Below are positions 12,632 through 20,866 of a DNA stretch of 64,000 nucleotides, piece after piece; the first letter of the stretch is position 1, and every line of letters starts with the position of its first letter. Below the pieces are notes generated by a model. That model did no database searches and was not told the DNA's origin. It saw nothing but the letters and a program-made list of their open reading frames with translations. The position numbers and the translations under genes are program-made. The stretch is from positions 62,001 through 126,000 of the forward strand of contig CAUJCX010000020.1 in NCBI GenBank assembly GCA_963169235.1. The letters are read 5' to 3'. This DNA comes from Actinomycetota bacterium. GTDB lineage: Bacteria; Actinomycetota; Thermoleophilia; Miltoncostaeales; Miltoncostaeaceae.

Positions 12632-13450
12632 CTACGACGCCTGGCGCTCCTCGGCCTCGGCGCCGGCGCCCTTCGCGGCGTTGGCCGCCAGCGACGCCTT
12701 GAGCGCCTCCATCAGGTCGACCACCGGGGCCGCCTCGGCGCGCTCGGCAGGAGCCGCCACCTCCTGCCCGTCGGCCCGCGCCTCCAGCATCTCCATGATC
12801 GCCTTGCGGGTCTCGTTGGGGTACTCGGCGGGATCGAAGTCGGCCGTCATCCCCTCGACGAGCTGCTTGGCCATGTCGAGCTCGGCCTGCGGCACGTCGC
12901 CGTCGCCCAGGCGCTCGGCGATCTCCTCGCGCACGCCCATGCGCACGTCCTCGGGGTAGTAGAGCGTCTGCAGCGCCAGCACGCCGTCGAGGCTGCGCAC
13001 CAGCACCAGGTGCTCCTTGGTCGACAGCACGAACCGCCCGATCGCCGCGCGCCCGGTGTCCTCCAGCGCGGCGGCCAGCAGCTTGTACGGCCGCTCGGCC
13101 CGCTCCTGCGGCTCCAGCCAGTACGCCTTCTCGAAGTAGACGGGGTCCACGTCGGCGAGGTGGACGAACTGCAGGATCTGGACCGTCTTCTCCTGCGTGG
13201 GGGCGAACCGCGCCAGCTCGTCGTCCTCCACCACCACGAAGCGGCCCTTGGCGAACTCGTAGCCCTTGACGGTGTCGGCGGGCTCCACCTCGCGGTCGGC
13301 GTCCTCGTCCCACTTCTTCTGGCGCACCGGCTGCATGGTGTCGCGCACCAGCGTGCGGAACGACGGGTCCTGCCGGTCCTGGGCGATGCCCACGTTCACC
13401 GGGATGGTGACCAGCCCGAAGCTGACGAAGCCCTTCCAGATCGCGCGCAT
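12632..13450 (-). CDS. ku: Non-homologous end-joining protein Ku
   Basis: A 272-residue bacterial Ku, a homodimeric ring that binds broken DNA ends and recruits a ligase. The N terminus MRAIWKGFVSFGLVTIPV and the central segments FRTLVRDTMQPVRQKKWDED, KGYEFAKGRFVVVEDDEL and VDPVYFEKAYWLEP are diagnostic. A low-complexity Ala/Glu tail follows the core, as in other actinobacterial Ku proteins, where it helps DNA or ligase contacts. The ATG at 13450 has a strong GGGAGG ribosome site 6 nt upstream. No LigD gene is in the window. It is divergent from the fabZ operon, with 94 bp between the starts. Confidence 0.95.
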   Translation of the reverse strand: MRAIWKGFVSFGLVTIPVNVGIAQDRQDPSFRTLVRDTMQPVRQKKWDEDADREVEPADTVKGYEFAKGRFVVVEDDELARFAPTQEKTVQILQFVHLADVDPVYFEKAYWLEPQERAERPYKLLAAALEDTGRAAIGRFVLSTKEHLVLVRSLDGVLALQTLYYPEDVRMGVREEIAERLGDGDVPQAELDMAKQLVEGMTADFDPAEYPNETRKAIMEMLEARADGQEVAAPAERAEAAPVVDLMEALKASLAANAAKGAGAEAEERQAS

Positions 13451-13528
13451 GGTGATCCTCCCGCCGTCGCCTGGGGTCCCGGGGCGGCACCCGCCCCCTG
13501 CGGGCGGGTCCCCGGGCCGTCCACAGGG

Positions 13529-13534
13529 TACGAT
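13529..13534 (+). promoter_or_regulatory. Candidate -10 element for the fab/acc operon (TACGAT)
   Basis: TACGAT fits TAnnnT and lies 10 bp before the fabZ ATG. No ribosome site is visible in that spacing, so transcription would start at or a few bases before the start codon. No clear -35 box was found. Confidence 0.4.
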
Positions 13535-13544
13535 CCCCGGACCC

Positions 13545-13976
13545 ATGGCGCCACCCGACCCCAAGGACCTCATCCCCCACCGCGACCCGTTCCTGTTCGT
13601 GGACGAGATCGTGGAGATCGAGCCGGGTGTCTCCGCCCACACGCGCTGGACCCCGGGCGCCGACATGGACGTGTTCCGCGGCCATTTCCCCGGCAACCCC
13701 ATCCTGCCGGGCGTGCTGATGGTGGAGGCCCTGGCGCAGGCGGGGGCCATCGCGGGCATGAGCCTGCCCGAGAACGCGGGTCGCCTGGCGCTGTTCGCCG
13801 GCATCGAGAAGGTGCGCTTCCGCCGTCCGGTGCGCCCGGGCGAGACGCTCGACCTGCGCACCACCATCGTCAAGACGCGCGGACCCATCGGCTGGGGCGA
13901 GGGCACCGTCCACGTGGGCGATGCGCTGGCCTGCCAGGCATCCATCTCGTTCGCCATCGTGGAGGAGGCCGGGTGA
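13545..13976 (+). CDS. fabZ: 3-hydroxyacyl-[ACP] dehydratase FabZ-like
   Basis: A 143-residue hot-dog-fold enzyme that dehydrates 3-hydroxyacyl-ACP to trans-2-enoyl-ACP in type II fatty-acid synthesis. It has the substrate-entry segment HRDPFLFVDE and the active-site stretch GHFPGNPILPGVLMVEALAQ, containing the catalytic His and Glu; the length matches FabZ. The ATG at 13545 begins a conventional N terminus and follows a TACGAT hexamer. It heads the eight-gene fab/acc operon, overlapping fabH by 4 bp (GTGA). FabZ as the first gene next to fabH-fabD is less common in actinobacteria, where HadAB-type dehydratases are often used. Confidence 0.9.
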   Translation: MAPPDPKDLIPHRDPFLFVDEIVEIEPGVSAHTRWTPGADMDVFRGHFPGNPILPGVLMVEALAQAGAIAGMSLPENAGRLALFAGIEKVRFRRPVRPGETLDLRTTIVKTRGPIGWGEGTVHVGDALACQASISFAIVEEAG

Positions 13977-14986
13977 TCGCCGTCCGCTCGCGTGCGCCGC
14001 AGCGCGCCCGCCTGTCGGCCCTGGGCGCGTACGTGCCCGAGCAGGTCGTCACCAACGCCGACTTCGTCGCGCGCATGGACACCACCGACGAGTGGATCGT
14101 GTCGCGCACGGGCATCCGCGAGCGGCGCTACGCGCGTCCCGACCAGGCCACCAGCGACCTCGCCATCGAGGCCGCCCGCGCCGTGCTGGACGACGCGGGG
14201 CTGCCCGCGGCCGACGTCGACGCGCTGATCGTGCCCACGTGCACGCCCGACCACCTGTTCCCGTCGGTCGCCGCCATCACCGCCGACGCCATCGGGGCGC
14301 ACAACGCGGCGGCGTTCGACATCGAGGCCGCGTGCAGCGGGTTCATCTACGGGCTCAGCCAGGCCACGGCCCTGGTGGAGTCGGGCTTCGCCCGCAACGT
14401 GCTGGTGGTGGGCGCCGAGCTCTTCTCCCGCCTGGTCGACCCCGACGACCGCTCCACCTGCATCCTGTTCGGCGACGGCGCCGCGGGTGCGCTGGTGACG
14501 GCGGGCGACCCCGGCGACACGGACGGGTTCCTGGGCTTCGACCTGGGCGCCGACGGGTCGCTGGCGTGCGAGCTGCTGCTGCCGGTGGGCGGCACCCGCC
14601 AGCCCGCCTCCCAGCCGTTCGCGCGCGAGGCGGCGTACGTCCAGATGAACGGACGCGAGGTGTTCCGCTTCGCCACCCGGGTCATGGAGGAGACTACGGT
14701 GCGCATCCTCGAGGCCGTCGGCCTCGGCATCGACGACATCGACCTGCTGGTGGCACACCAGGCGAACCAGCGCATCATCGACCACGCCATCGGCCGCCTG
14801 GGCTTCGACCCCGCCAAGGTGTTCAACAACGTCGAGCACTACGGCAACACCAGCGCCGCGTCCATCCCGCTGGCGCTGTGGGAGGCCCGCCAGGCGGGCG
14901 TGCTGCGGCCCGGCATGCAGACGCTGCTGGTCGGCTTCGGCGCCGGCCTTACGTGGGGCGCGACCGTGGTGAGGTACGAGCCGTGA
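13973..14986 (+). CDS. fabH: 3-oxoacyl-[ACP] synthase III (FabH)
   Basis: Starts fatty-acid synthesis by condensing an acyl-CoA primer with malonyl-ACP. The 337-residue thiolase-fold protein has the complete Cys-His-Asn triad: Cys121 in EAACSGF, His262 in AHQANQRI and Asn292 in YGNTSAASIP. The segment TDEWIVSRTGIRERR near residue 36 is typical of FabH. The GTG start at 13973 overlaps the fabZ stop, and the stop overlaps the fabD start, both by 4 bp, so translation is coupled. Whether it prefers acetyl or branched primers cannot be told from sequence alone. Confidence 0.96.
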   Translation: MIAVRSRAPQRARLSALGAYVPEQVVTNADFVARMDTTDEWIVSRTGIRERRYARPDQATSDLAIEAARAVLDDAGLPAADVDALIVPTCTPDHLFPSVAAITADAIGAHNAAAFDIEAACSGFIYGLSQATALVESGFARNVLVVGAELFSRLVDPDDRSTCILFGDGAAGALVTAGDPGDTDGFLGFDLGADGSLACELLLPVGGTRQPASQPFAREAAYVQMNGREVFRFATRVMEETTVRILEAVGLGIDDIDLLVAHQANQRIIDHAIGRLGFDPAKVFNNVEHYGNTSAASIPLALWEARQAGVLRPGMQTLLVGFGAGLTWGATVVRYEP

Positions 14987-15891
14987 AGACCGTCCTCCTG
15001 TTCCCGGGCCAGGGCGCCCAGTCGGTGGGCATGGGCCGCGACCTCCACGACAACTCCGGCATCGCGCGCCGCACGTTCGAGGAGGCCGACGACACCCTGG
15101 GCTACCCGCTGTCGCAGGTGTGCTTCGACGGACCCGCCGAGCGCCTCACGCGCACCGACGTGTGCCAGCCCGCGCTGGTCGCCGTGTCGGTGGCGGCGTG
15201 GCGGGTGGCGGCCGAGCGGGGCCTCACCGGCGACGCGGTGATGGGGCACTCGCTGGGCGAGTACAGCGGCCTGGTCGTGGCGGGCGCGATCCCGTTCGCC
15301 ACCGCCCTCACGCTGGTGGCCGAGCGGGGCGCCGCGATGCAGCAGGCGGCCGACGCCCGCCCCGGGGCGATGGCGGCCGTGCTGGGCCTCGACGACGACG
15401 CGGTCACGGCGCTGTGCGACGAGGCCGGCGACGTGTGGCCCGCCAACTTCAACTGCCCCGGTCAGGTGGTGGTGTCCGGCACGCCCGAGGGCGTCGACCG
15501 GGTGCTCGAGCTCGCCGCCGATAGCAAGGCCAAGACGGCCCGGCTCAACGTGTCCGGTGCGTTCCACTCGCCGCTGGTGGCGTCCGCCGCCGAGCGGCTG
15601 CGGCCCGCACTCGACGCGTGGCAGCCTGCGGTGGCCGACCCGCCGTTCGTCTCCACCACCACGTGCCGCCCCGAGCCGCCGGAGCGCATGCGCGACGTGC
15701 TGCTGCAGCAGCTCACCGCCCCCGTGCGGTTCGGCGACGCCGTGCGCGTCGCCCTCGACGCGGGCGCGGAGCGCTTCGTCGAGCTGGGCACCGGCAAGGT
15801 GCTGTCGGGGCTGGTGAGGCGCGTGCGCCGTGACGTGACGACGGTCCAGATCGCGGCGATGGCCGACCTGGACGCACTCCCGGGAGGGTAG
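14983..15891 (+). CDS. fabD: Malonyl-CoA:ACP transacylase FabD
   Basis: Transfers malonyl groups from CoA to acyl carrier protein. The 302-residue sequence has the N-terminal LLFPGQGAQSVGMG, the nucleophile elbow GHSLGEYSGL (Ser90), a GQVVVSGT segment and the catalytic His in SGAFHSPLV. The length is typical. The GTG start at 14983 overlaps fabH by 4 bp and fabG begins 5 bp after the stop. The C-terminal ELGTGKVLSGLVRR is the usual FabD ending. ACP itself is not encoded in this operon, so the substrate carrier must come from another locus. Confidence 0.96.
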   Translation: MKTVLLFPGQGAQSVGMGRDLHDNSGIARRTFEEADDTLGYPLSQVCFDGPAERLTRTDVCQPALVAVSVAAWRVAAERGLTGDAVMGHSLGEYSGLVVAGAIPFATALTLVAERGAAMQQAADARPGAMAAVLGLDDDAVTALCDEAGDVWPANFNCPGQVVVSGTPEGVDRVLELAADSKAKTARLNVSGAFHSPLVASAAERLRPALDAWQPAVADPPFVSTTTCRPEPPERMRDVLLQQLTAPVRFGDAVRVALDAGAERFVELGTGKVLSGLVRRVRRDVTTVQIAAMADLDALPGG

Positions 15892-15896
15892 GTTTC

Positions 15897-16628
15897 GTGG
15901 CAGTAGCGCTGGTCACCGGAGCGAGCCGCGGCATCGGAGCCGCCATCGCCGCGTCCCTCGCGGACGCGGGGTTCGACGTTGCCGTGGGGTACGCCCGCGA
16001 CGCCGACGGCGCAGCCGCCACCGTGGACGCGGTCACCGCACGCGGGCGCGCGGCGGCGGCGGTGGGCGGCGACCAGGCCGACCCCGGGGCCGCGGCCGCG
16101 ATGGTGGCGGCTGCCGAGGACGCCCTCGGTCCGCTGGACGCTCTGGTGCTGAACGCCGGCATCACCCGTGACGGCCTGATGATGCGCATGTCCGACGACG
16201 ACTGGCAGGCGGTGATCGACACCAACCTGTCCGGGGCGTTCTACGTGGCGCGGGCCGCGCTGCGCGGCATGATGAAGCGCCGGGCCGGAAGCATCGTCGC
16301 CGTGTCCTCGGTGGTGGGCATCACGGGCAACGCCGGCCAGGTCAACTACGCGGCCGCGAAGGCCGGCATGGTGGGCATGACCAAGTCGCTGGCCCGCGAG
16401 GTGGGCTCCCGCGGCGTGCGCGTCAACGCCGTGGCGCCCGGCTACATCGCCACCGACATGACCGCCGGGCTGGGCGACGACCTGCGCGACGGCATCGTGG
16501 CCGCCACCCCCCTGGGACGCCTGGGTACGCCGCAGGACGTCGCGGGCGTCGTGGCGTTCCTGTGCTCGCCCCAGGCCGCGTTCATGACGGGCACGGTCGT
16601 CAACGTCGACGGCGGGCTGTCGATGTGA
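15897..16628 (+). CDS. fabG: 3-oxoacyl-[ACP] reductase FabG
   Basis: An NADPH-dependent short-chain dehydrogenase that reduces 3-oxoacyl-ACP. The 243-residue protein has the cofactor motif TGASRGIG, the NAGI segment, the catalytic Ser (VSSVVG), Tyr and Lys (YAAAKAG), and the FabG-type ending TGTVVNVDGGLSM. The GTG at 15897 is 5 bp after fabD and the AGGAGG-like sequence GGGAGGGTAGG lies just upstream. fabF follows after 13 bp, with no acpP between them although that is the usual position. Placement in the operon supports FabG rather than another short-chain dehydrogenase. Confidence 0.94.
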   Translation: MAVALVTGASRGIGAAIAASLADAGFDVAVGYARDADGAAATVDAVTARGRAAAAVGGDQADPGAAAAMVAAAEDALGPLDALVLNAGITRDGLMMRMSDDDWQAVIDTNLSGAFYVARAALRGMMKRRAGSIVAVSSVVGITGNAGQVNYAAAKAGMVGMTKSLAREVGSRGVRVNAVAPGYIATDMTAGLGDDLRDGIVAATPLGRLGTPQDVAGVVAFLCSPQAAFMTGTVVNVDGGLSM

Positions 16629-16641
16629 GCGGGACGACGCG

Positions 16642-17919
16642 ATGAACAGGCTCCCACGCCCCTCAGGGCTCCGCCGCGTGGTGATCACGGGCATCGGCCT
16701 GGTGTCGCCGCTGGGCATCGGCAAGGACGACGCCTGGGCCGCCGCCGTCGCGGGTACCAGCACCGGCGGGCCCATCACCAACTTCGACGCGTCGCGCCTC
16801 ACCACGCGCATCGCGTGCGAGCAGCCCGGGTTCGTGCCCGAGGACTTCATGGAGCGGCGCTCCGCCCGGCGCATGGAGCGGTTCTCCCAGTTCGCCGTCG
16901 CGGCGGCCCGGCTGGCGCTCGACGACGCCCGCTTCGACGCGGCCCCCGAGCGTCACCGCGTGGGCGTGTACATCGGCAGCGGCATCGGCGGCCTGCAGGT
17001 GTTCGTCGACCAGACCGCGGTGCTGCTGGAGCGTGGGCCCGAGCGCATCTCCCCGCTGTTCATCCCCCTGATGATCCCCAACATGGCGGCGGCGCAGGTG
17101 TCGATGGCGCTGGGCCTGCAGGGACCGCTGCTGGCCACGGTCAGCGCGTGCGCGACGTCCAACCACGCCATCGGCGAGGCGTTCGACTCCATCCGCCTGG
17201 GCCGCGCCGACGCGATCCTGGCGGGCGGCACCGAGACGTCCATCACCGAGATGGGCATCGCGTCGTTCAACGCCATGCGGGCGCTGTCGACCCGCAACGA
17301 CGACCCGGCCACCGCCAGCCGCCCGTTCGATCTGAACCGCGACGGCTTCGTGATGGGCGAGGCGGGCGCCGTGCTGGTGCTGGAGGAGGCCGAGCACGCC
17401 GCCGCCCGCGGCGCGCACGTGTACGCCGAGGTGCTGGGTTACGGCCTGTCGGGCGACGCGCACCACCTCACCGAGCCCGACCCGTCCGGCGAGGCGCCGG
17501 CCGCGGCGATGCGCATGGCGCTCATCGACGCCGAGGTCGACCCCGCCACGGTCGACTACGTCAACGCGCACGCCACGTCGACCCCGGTGGGCGACCCCAA
17601 CGAGGTGCGGGTCATCCGCATGGCCCTGGGAGACGACAACGCCGCCCGCTGCCTGGTGAGCTCGACCAAGTCGATGCACGGCCACTGCCTGGGCGCGGCC
17701 GGTGGGCTGGAGGTGGCGCTGACGGCCCTGGCGGTCAACACGGGCATCGTGCCGCCCACCATCAACGTCGCCGAGCTCGATCCCGACTGCGTCGGCGTCG
17801 ACCACGTGCTGGACGAGGCCCGGCGCGCCCCGCTGCGCACGGCCATCTCCAACGCGTTCGGATTCGGCGGGCACAACGCCGCGATCATCCTGGGCCACCC
17901 GGACGGCCTGTCCACGTGA
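16642..17919 (+). CDS. fabF: 3-oxoacyl-[ACP] synthase II (FabF)
   Basis: The elongating ketosynthase that condenses malonyl-ACP with the growing acyl chain. The 425-residue protein has the Cys-His-His triad: Cys170 in VSACATSNHA, His310 in NAHATST and His348 in HGHCLGAAGG. It begins with the usual RRVVITGIGLVSPLG and ends SNAFGFGGHNA. The start ATG at 16642 follows fabG by 13 bp. The 3' end overlaps the next gene, a phosphatase, by 4 bp, which places a signalling-type enzyme inside the fatty-acid operon. Confidence 0.96.
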   Translation: MNRLPRPSGLRRVVITGIGLVSPLGIGKDDAWAAAVAGTSTGGPITNFDASRLTTRIACEQPGFVPEDFMERRSARRMERFSQFAVAAARLALDDARFDAAPERHRVGVYIGSGIGGLQVFVDQTAVLLERGPERISPLFIPLMIPNMAAAQVSMALGLQGPLLATVSACATSNHAIGEAFDSIRLGRADAILAGGTETSITEMGIASFNAMRALSTRNDDPATASRPFDLNRDGFVMGEAGAVLVLEEAEHAAARGAHVYAEVLGYGLSGDAHHLTEPDPSGEAPAAAMRMALIDAEVDPATVDYVNAHATSTPVGDPNEVRVIRMALGDDNAARCLVSSTKSMHGHCLGAAGGLEVALTALAVNTGIVPPTINVAELDPDCVGVDHVLDEARRAPLRTAISNAFGFGGHNAAIILGHPDGLST

Positions 17920-18485
17920 ACCCGCTGCGACGCGCGGTGCAGCGCGTGAGCACCCGCATCTACCGCCCCGGCGCCGCGCTGCGCGGCTTCTCGTGGGTGC
18001 CCGCGTTCCCCCGCCTGGCCATCGGGGCTCTGCCCGTGGGGCCCGAGGCCGACGCCCTGCCCCGCCACGGCTTCACGCACGTGGTCAACTGCCGCCGCGG
18101 CCTGCAGAACGTCATCAGCCAGGACCTCTGGATCGAGCAGCAGGTGCTGGGCGCCGACCACGTCGTGCACGCCGACATGTGGGACAGCGGCAAGCCCCAG
18201 GACGAGGACCGCTGGGTGCCGGCCGTGTTGTTCGCCCACGAGGCGCTGCAGGCCGACCCGCAGGCGAAGGTGCTGGTGCACTGCCAGCAGGGCCGCCGCC
18301 GCTCGCTGTTCGTCGCGTACGCGGTCATGCGCTTGCAGGGGTTTTCCGCCGACAAGGCGGCCGCCGCGGTGATGGAGGCGCGCCCGCTGGGCCACCTGGT
18401 GCCGACGTACCGCGACGGCGTCGAGCGCTGGCTCGAATCCACACATTCCGCGGCGTCCGACGAACGCACCGAACCGCTGCGATAA
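17916..18485 (+). CDS. Dual-specificity (tyrosine-type) protein phosphatase
   Basis: A 189-residue protein with the cysteine-phosphatase loop VHCQQGRRRS (Cys123 to Arg129, the CX5R pattern) and an upstream Asp in HADMWDSGKPQDED that could be the general acid. These define the dual-specificity phosphatase fold; whether it acts on protein, lipid or nucleotide phosphates is unknown. The N terminus (VNPLRRAVQRVSTRIYRPG) has no signal peptide. The GTG start overlaps fabF by 4 bp and accD begins 7 bp after the stop, so it is co-expressed with fatty-acid synthesis genes. A role in regulating that pathway is an inference. Confidence 0.85.
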   Translation: MNPLRRAVQRVSTRIYRPGAALRGFSWVPAFPRLAIGALPVGPEADALPRHGFTHVVNCRRGLQNVISQDLWIEQQVLGADHVVHADMWDSGKPQDEDRWVPAVLFAHEALQADPQAKVLVHCQQGRRRSLFVAYAVMRLQGFSADKAAAAVMEARPLGHLVPTYRDGVERWLESTHSAASDERTEPLR

Positions 18486-18492
18486 TCACGGG

Positions 18493-19503
18493 ATGGCCCG
18501 CCGACAAATCCAGGTGTCGATCGACCGCCTCCGTGGCCACCGCGACACCCCCACGCCGCGCGCGCAGAAGCTTCCCAGCGACGACCGCGCGTGCCCCAAG
18601 TGCTCCAGCCACTACCGCTCCGAGGAGATGCGGCGCAACCTCAACGTGTGCCCCGCGTGCGGTCACCACTTCGCCGTAGGGGGCCGGGAGCGCCTGCAGC
18701 AGCTGTCCGACGACGGCGTCTACGACGAGCTGTGGACCGAGCTGCGGGCCGCGGACCCGCTGCGCTTCGTCGACCTGCAGCCGTACCCCAAGCGCGTGGA
18801 GGCGGCCGAGGCGAAGGGCGCCAGCGAGGCGCTCGTGTGCGCCGACGCCCGCATCGGCGGCCGCCCGTGCGTCATCGCCGTGATGGACTTCGCGTTCCTC
18901 GGCGGGTCGATGGGGTCGGTGGTGGGTGAGAAGTTCGCCCGGGCGTGCGAGCGGGCCGCCGAGCGGCGCGTGCCGTTCATCACCGTCACCGCGTCCGGCG
19001 GCGCCCGCATGCAGGAGGGCGTGCTGGCCCTGATGCAGATGGCCAAGACCATCGTCGGCTTCGAGGCGCTGGCCGACGCCGGCGTGCCGTCCATCGTGGT
19101 GCTGGCCCACCCCACCACGGGTGGCGTGTGGGCCTCGTTCTCGTCCATCGGCGACGTCACGTACGCCGAGCCCGGCGCGCTGATCGCGTTCAGCGGTCCG
19201 CGCGTGATCGAGCAGACCACGCGCGAGAAGCTGCCCGACGATTTCGGCATGGCCGAGCGCCAGCTCGAGAACGGGCACGTCGACGCGGTGGTCGACCGCC
19301 GTCAGCTGGCCGGTCGCCTGGCCCGCCTCATGGGCATCCTCGAGCTGCCCGAGGCCCCGCCCGGGTCGCTGGCGCTGCAGCTGGCCCAGAACGGCACCGA
19401 GCGCGCCGCGCGCGTGGCGCAGGCGCTGCCGCACCTGTCCCGCCGCCTGCGCGACCGCATTTCCCGCGGCGACCATCCCGGCGGCGAGGGAGGACGGCCG
19501 TGA
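18493..19503 (+). CDS. accD: Acetyl-CoA carboxylase carboxyltransferase beta subunit
   Basis: With AccA it moves the carboxyl group from carboxybiotin to acetyl-CoA, giving malonyl-CoA. The 336-residue protein has the N-terminal four-cysteine zinc ribbon (CPKC near 34 and CPAC near 53), followed by the crotonase-like carboxyltransferase core with TASGGARMQEG, HPTTGGVWASF and GPRVIEQT. The separate zinc-ribbon AccD plus AccA is the bacterial heteromeric type, unlike the fused acyl-CoA carboxylase beta chains usual in many actinobacteria. Start ATG follows the phosphatase by 7 bp; the stop overlaps accA by 4 bp. Confidence 0.96.
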   Translation: MARRQIQVSIDRLRGHRDTPTPRAQKLPSDDRACPKCSSHYRSEEMRRNLNVCPACGHHFAVGGRERLQQLSDDGVYDELWTELRAADPLRFVDLQPYPKRVEAAEAKGASEALVCADARIGGRPCVIAVMDFAFLGGSMGSVVGEKFARACERAAERRVPFITVTASGGARMQEGVLALMQMAKTIVGFEALADAGVPSIVVLAHPTTGGVWASFSSIGDVTYAEPGALIAFSGPRVIEQTTREKLPDDFGMAERQLENGHVDAVVDRRQLAGRLARLMGILELPEAPPGSLALQLAQNGTERAARVAQALPHLSRRLRDRISRGDHPGGEGGRP

Positions 19504-20429
19504 AGCCCTCCGGCATCGGCGGTCGGTTCCGCCGCATCACCCACCGCCTCGGCGGCGCGCCCGACGGCGACGCGGGCGACATCTGGAAGGCCATCCAGCT
19601 GGCCCGCCACGCCGAGCGCCCGTACCCGCTCGACTACATCCAGCGGCTGATGCCCGACTTCGAGGAGCTCCACGGCGACCGCCTGCGCGGCGACGACCAC
19701 GCCATCGTGGCGGGCATCGGCCGGTACCACGGGCAGCCGGTGGTGGTCATCGGGCAGCAGAAGGGACGCGACGCCGAGGAGCGCGTGTTCCGCAACTTCG
19801 CCATGTCCGGGCCGGGCGGCTACCGCAAGGCGATGCGCGTGATGGCGCTGGCCGACAAGCTGGGCGCCCCCGTCATCACGCTCATCGACACGCCGGGGGC
19901 GTTCGCCGGCGCCGAGGCCGAGATCAACGGCCAAGGCGGCGCCATCGCCACCAGCATGCAGACCATGATGCGCCTGAACGTGCCCACCATCGCCGTCGTC
20001 ATCGGCGAGGGCTCGTCCGGGGGCGCGCTGGCCCTCGGCATCGCCGACCGCGTCGTGATGCTCGAGAACTCGACGTACTCCGTGATCTCGCCCGAGGGGG
20101 CCGCGGCCATCCTGTGGCGCGACGCCGCCAAGGCGCAGCTGGCCGCCACGGCGTTCAAGCCCACCGCCGCCAACTGCTACCGCTGGGGCGTCGCCGATGC
20201 CGTGGTGCCCGAGCCGGAGGGCGGGGCGCACACCGACCACGACGCCGCCGCGCGGCTGCTGGACGGGTACCTGTCGCGCACGCTGCGCACGCTCGAGGCC
20301 ATCCCGCCGGGCGAGCGCAGGCTGCAGCGCCGCGAGCGCTTCCGCCGCATCGGGGCGCACCGCGAGCTGCCGACGGGCGGCACCGCGATCGTGGTGGGCG
20401 TCGACGACGGGCAGTCGGGCCGCTCGTGA
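19500..20429 (+). CDS. accA: Acetyl-CoA carboxylase carboxyltransferase alpha subunit
   Basis: Partner of AccD in the carboxyltransferase. The 309-residue sequence contains DIWKAIQLARHAERPYPLDY, GRDAEERVFRNFAMSGPGGYRKAMR, the LIDTPGAFAGAEAE segment, GEGSSGGALALG, and SPEGAAAILWRDAAKA, all AccA hallmarks. It lacks the long N-terminal helical region of plant enzymes. The GTG at 19500 overlaps accD by 4 bp and has GGGAGG 6 nt upstream. It is the last gene of the operon; a hairpin lies 7 bp beyond the stop. The biotin carrier and biotin carboxylase subunits are not in the window. Confidence 0.96.
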   Translation: MKPSGIGGRFRRITHRLGGAPDGDAGDIWKAIQLARHAERPYPLDYIQRLMPDFEELHGDRLRGDDHAIVAGIGRYHGQPVVVIGQQKGRDAEERVFRNFAMSGPGGYRKAMRVMALADKLGAPVITLIDTPGAFAGAEAEINGQGGAIATSMQTMMRLNVPTIAVVIGEGSSGGALALGIADRVVMLENSTYSVISPEGAAAILWRDAAKAQLAATAFKPTAANCYRWGVADAVVPEPEGGAHTDHDAAARLLDGYLSRTLRTLEAIPPGERRLQRRERFRRIGAHRELPTGGTAIVVGVDDGQSGRS

Positions 20430-20435
20430 GGCGCC

Positions 20436-20458
20436 ACCCGCCGGGGTGACCGGCGGGT
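20436..20458. terminator. Bidirectional hairpin between accA and a convergent gene
   Basis: ACCCGCCGG and CCGGCGGGT form a perfect 9-bp stem around a GGTGA loop, in the 47-bp gap between the convergent accA and the small minus-strand gene. No T-tract is present. Confidence 0.6.
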
Positions 20459-20476
20459 CTCGGGTGTCGCGGTGAG

Positions 20477-20752
20477 CTAGTCGGTGAGGCCCGCCATCTG
20501 GCGGTCGGGCGGGGTCGACGGGGCCTCGTGGCGCCGGTGGGCGACCTGCTCGAGCCGCAGCGCGGCGGCCACCAGCTCGCGGTTGGTGCGCGGAACCGGT
20601 GGGTTGTCGGCACCGATCGCGAGCGCGAAATCGGACAACCACCGCCGCATGTCGGCGCTGGGGCGTCGTTCGGCATCGACGCGGGCCATATCGAGCGCGA
20701 GCGCCAAAAGGCCTCGCGCGCTTGCACGTGGGTCAGGACCTTGTGTAGACAA
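20477..20752 (-). CDS. Small protein of unknown function (91 aa)
   Basis: Not recognised. The best start is the TTG at 20752, because a perfect GGGAGG ribosome site (20759-20764) lies 6 nt upstream; a longer frame starting with GTG at 20851 lacks one. The product is mostly helical, soluble and charged (LALALDMARVDAERRPSADMRRWLSDFALAIGA, shown here only as residues about 17-49 of the product), with NRELVAAALRLEQVAHRR near the end. No signal peptide, membrane segment or cysteine motif is seen. A perfect 15-bp palindrome lies 38 bp upstream. It is downstream of the lipid-kinase gene on the same strand, but the 114-bp gap and the palindrome suggest its own promoter. Confidence 0.5.
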   Translation of the reverse strand: MSTQGPDPRASARGLLALALDMARVDAERRPSADMRRWLSDFALAIGADNPPVPRTNRELVAAALRLEQVAHRRHEAPSTPPDRQMAGLTD

Positions 20753-20789
20753 CGCGAGCCTCCCTGCTCCACTGTCGTCGGATGTATGA

Positions 20790-20804
20790 GCGGAATCATT
20801 CCGC
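20790..20804. promoter_or_regulatory. Perfect 15-bp palindrome, possible operator
   Basis: GCGGAAT-C-ATTCCGC is an exact 7-bp dyad around one base, in the AT-richer gap upstream of the 91-residue minus-strand gene and after the lipid-kinase gene. Its size and symmetry suit a dimeric repressor such as a TetR- or MarR-type protein. No second copy was seen in the window. Confidence 0.4.
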
Positions 20805-20866
20805 CTCGCGGGTATCGGTTTCCCTGTGAGCCTTCTTGAGTTTCGGGGCACGCTCCGGTGCGCACG

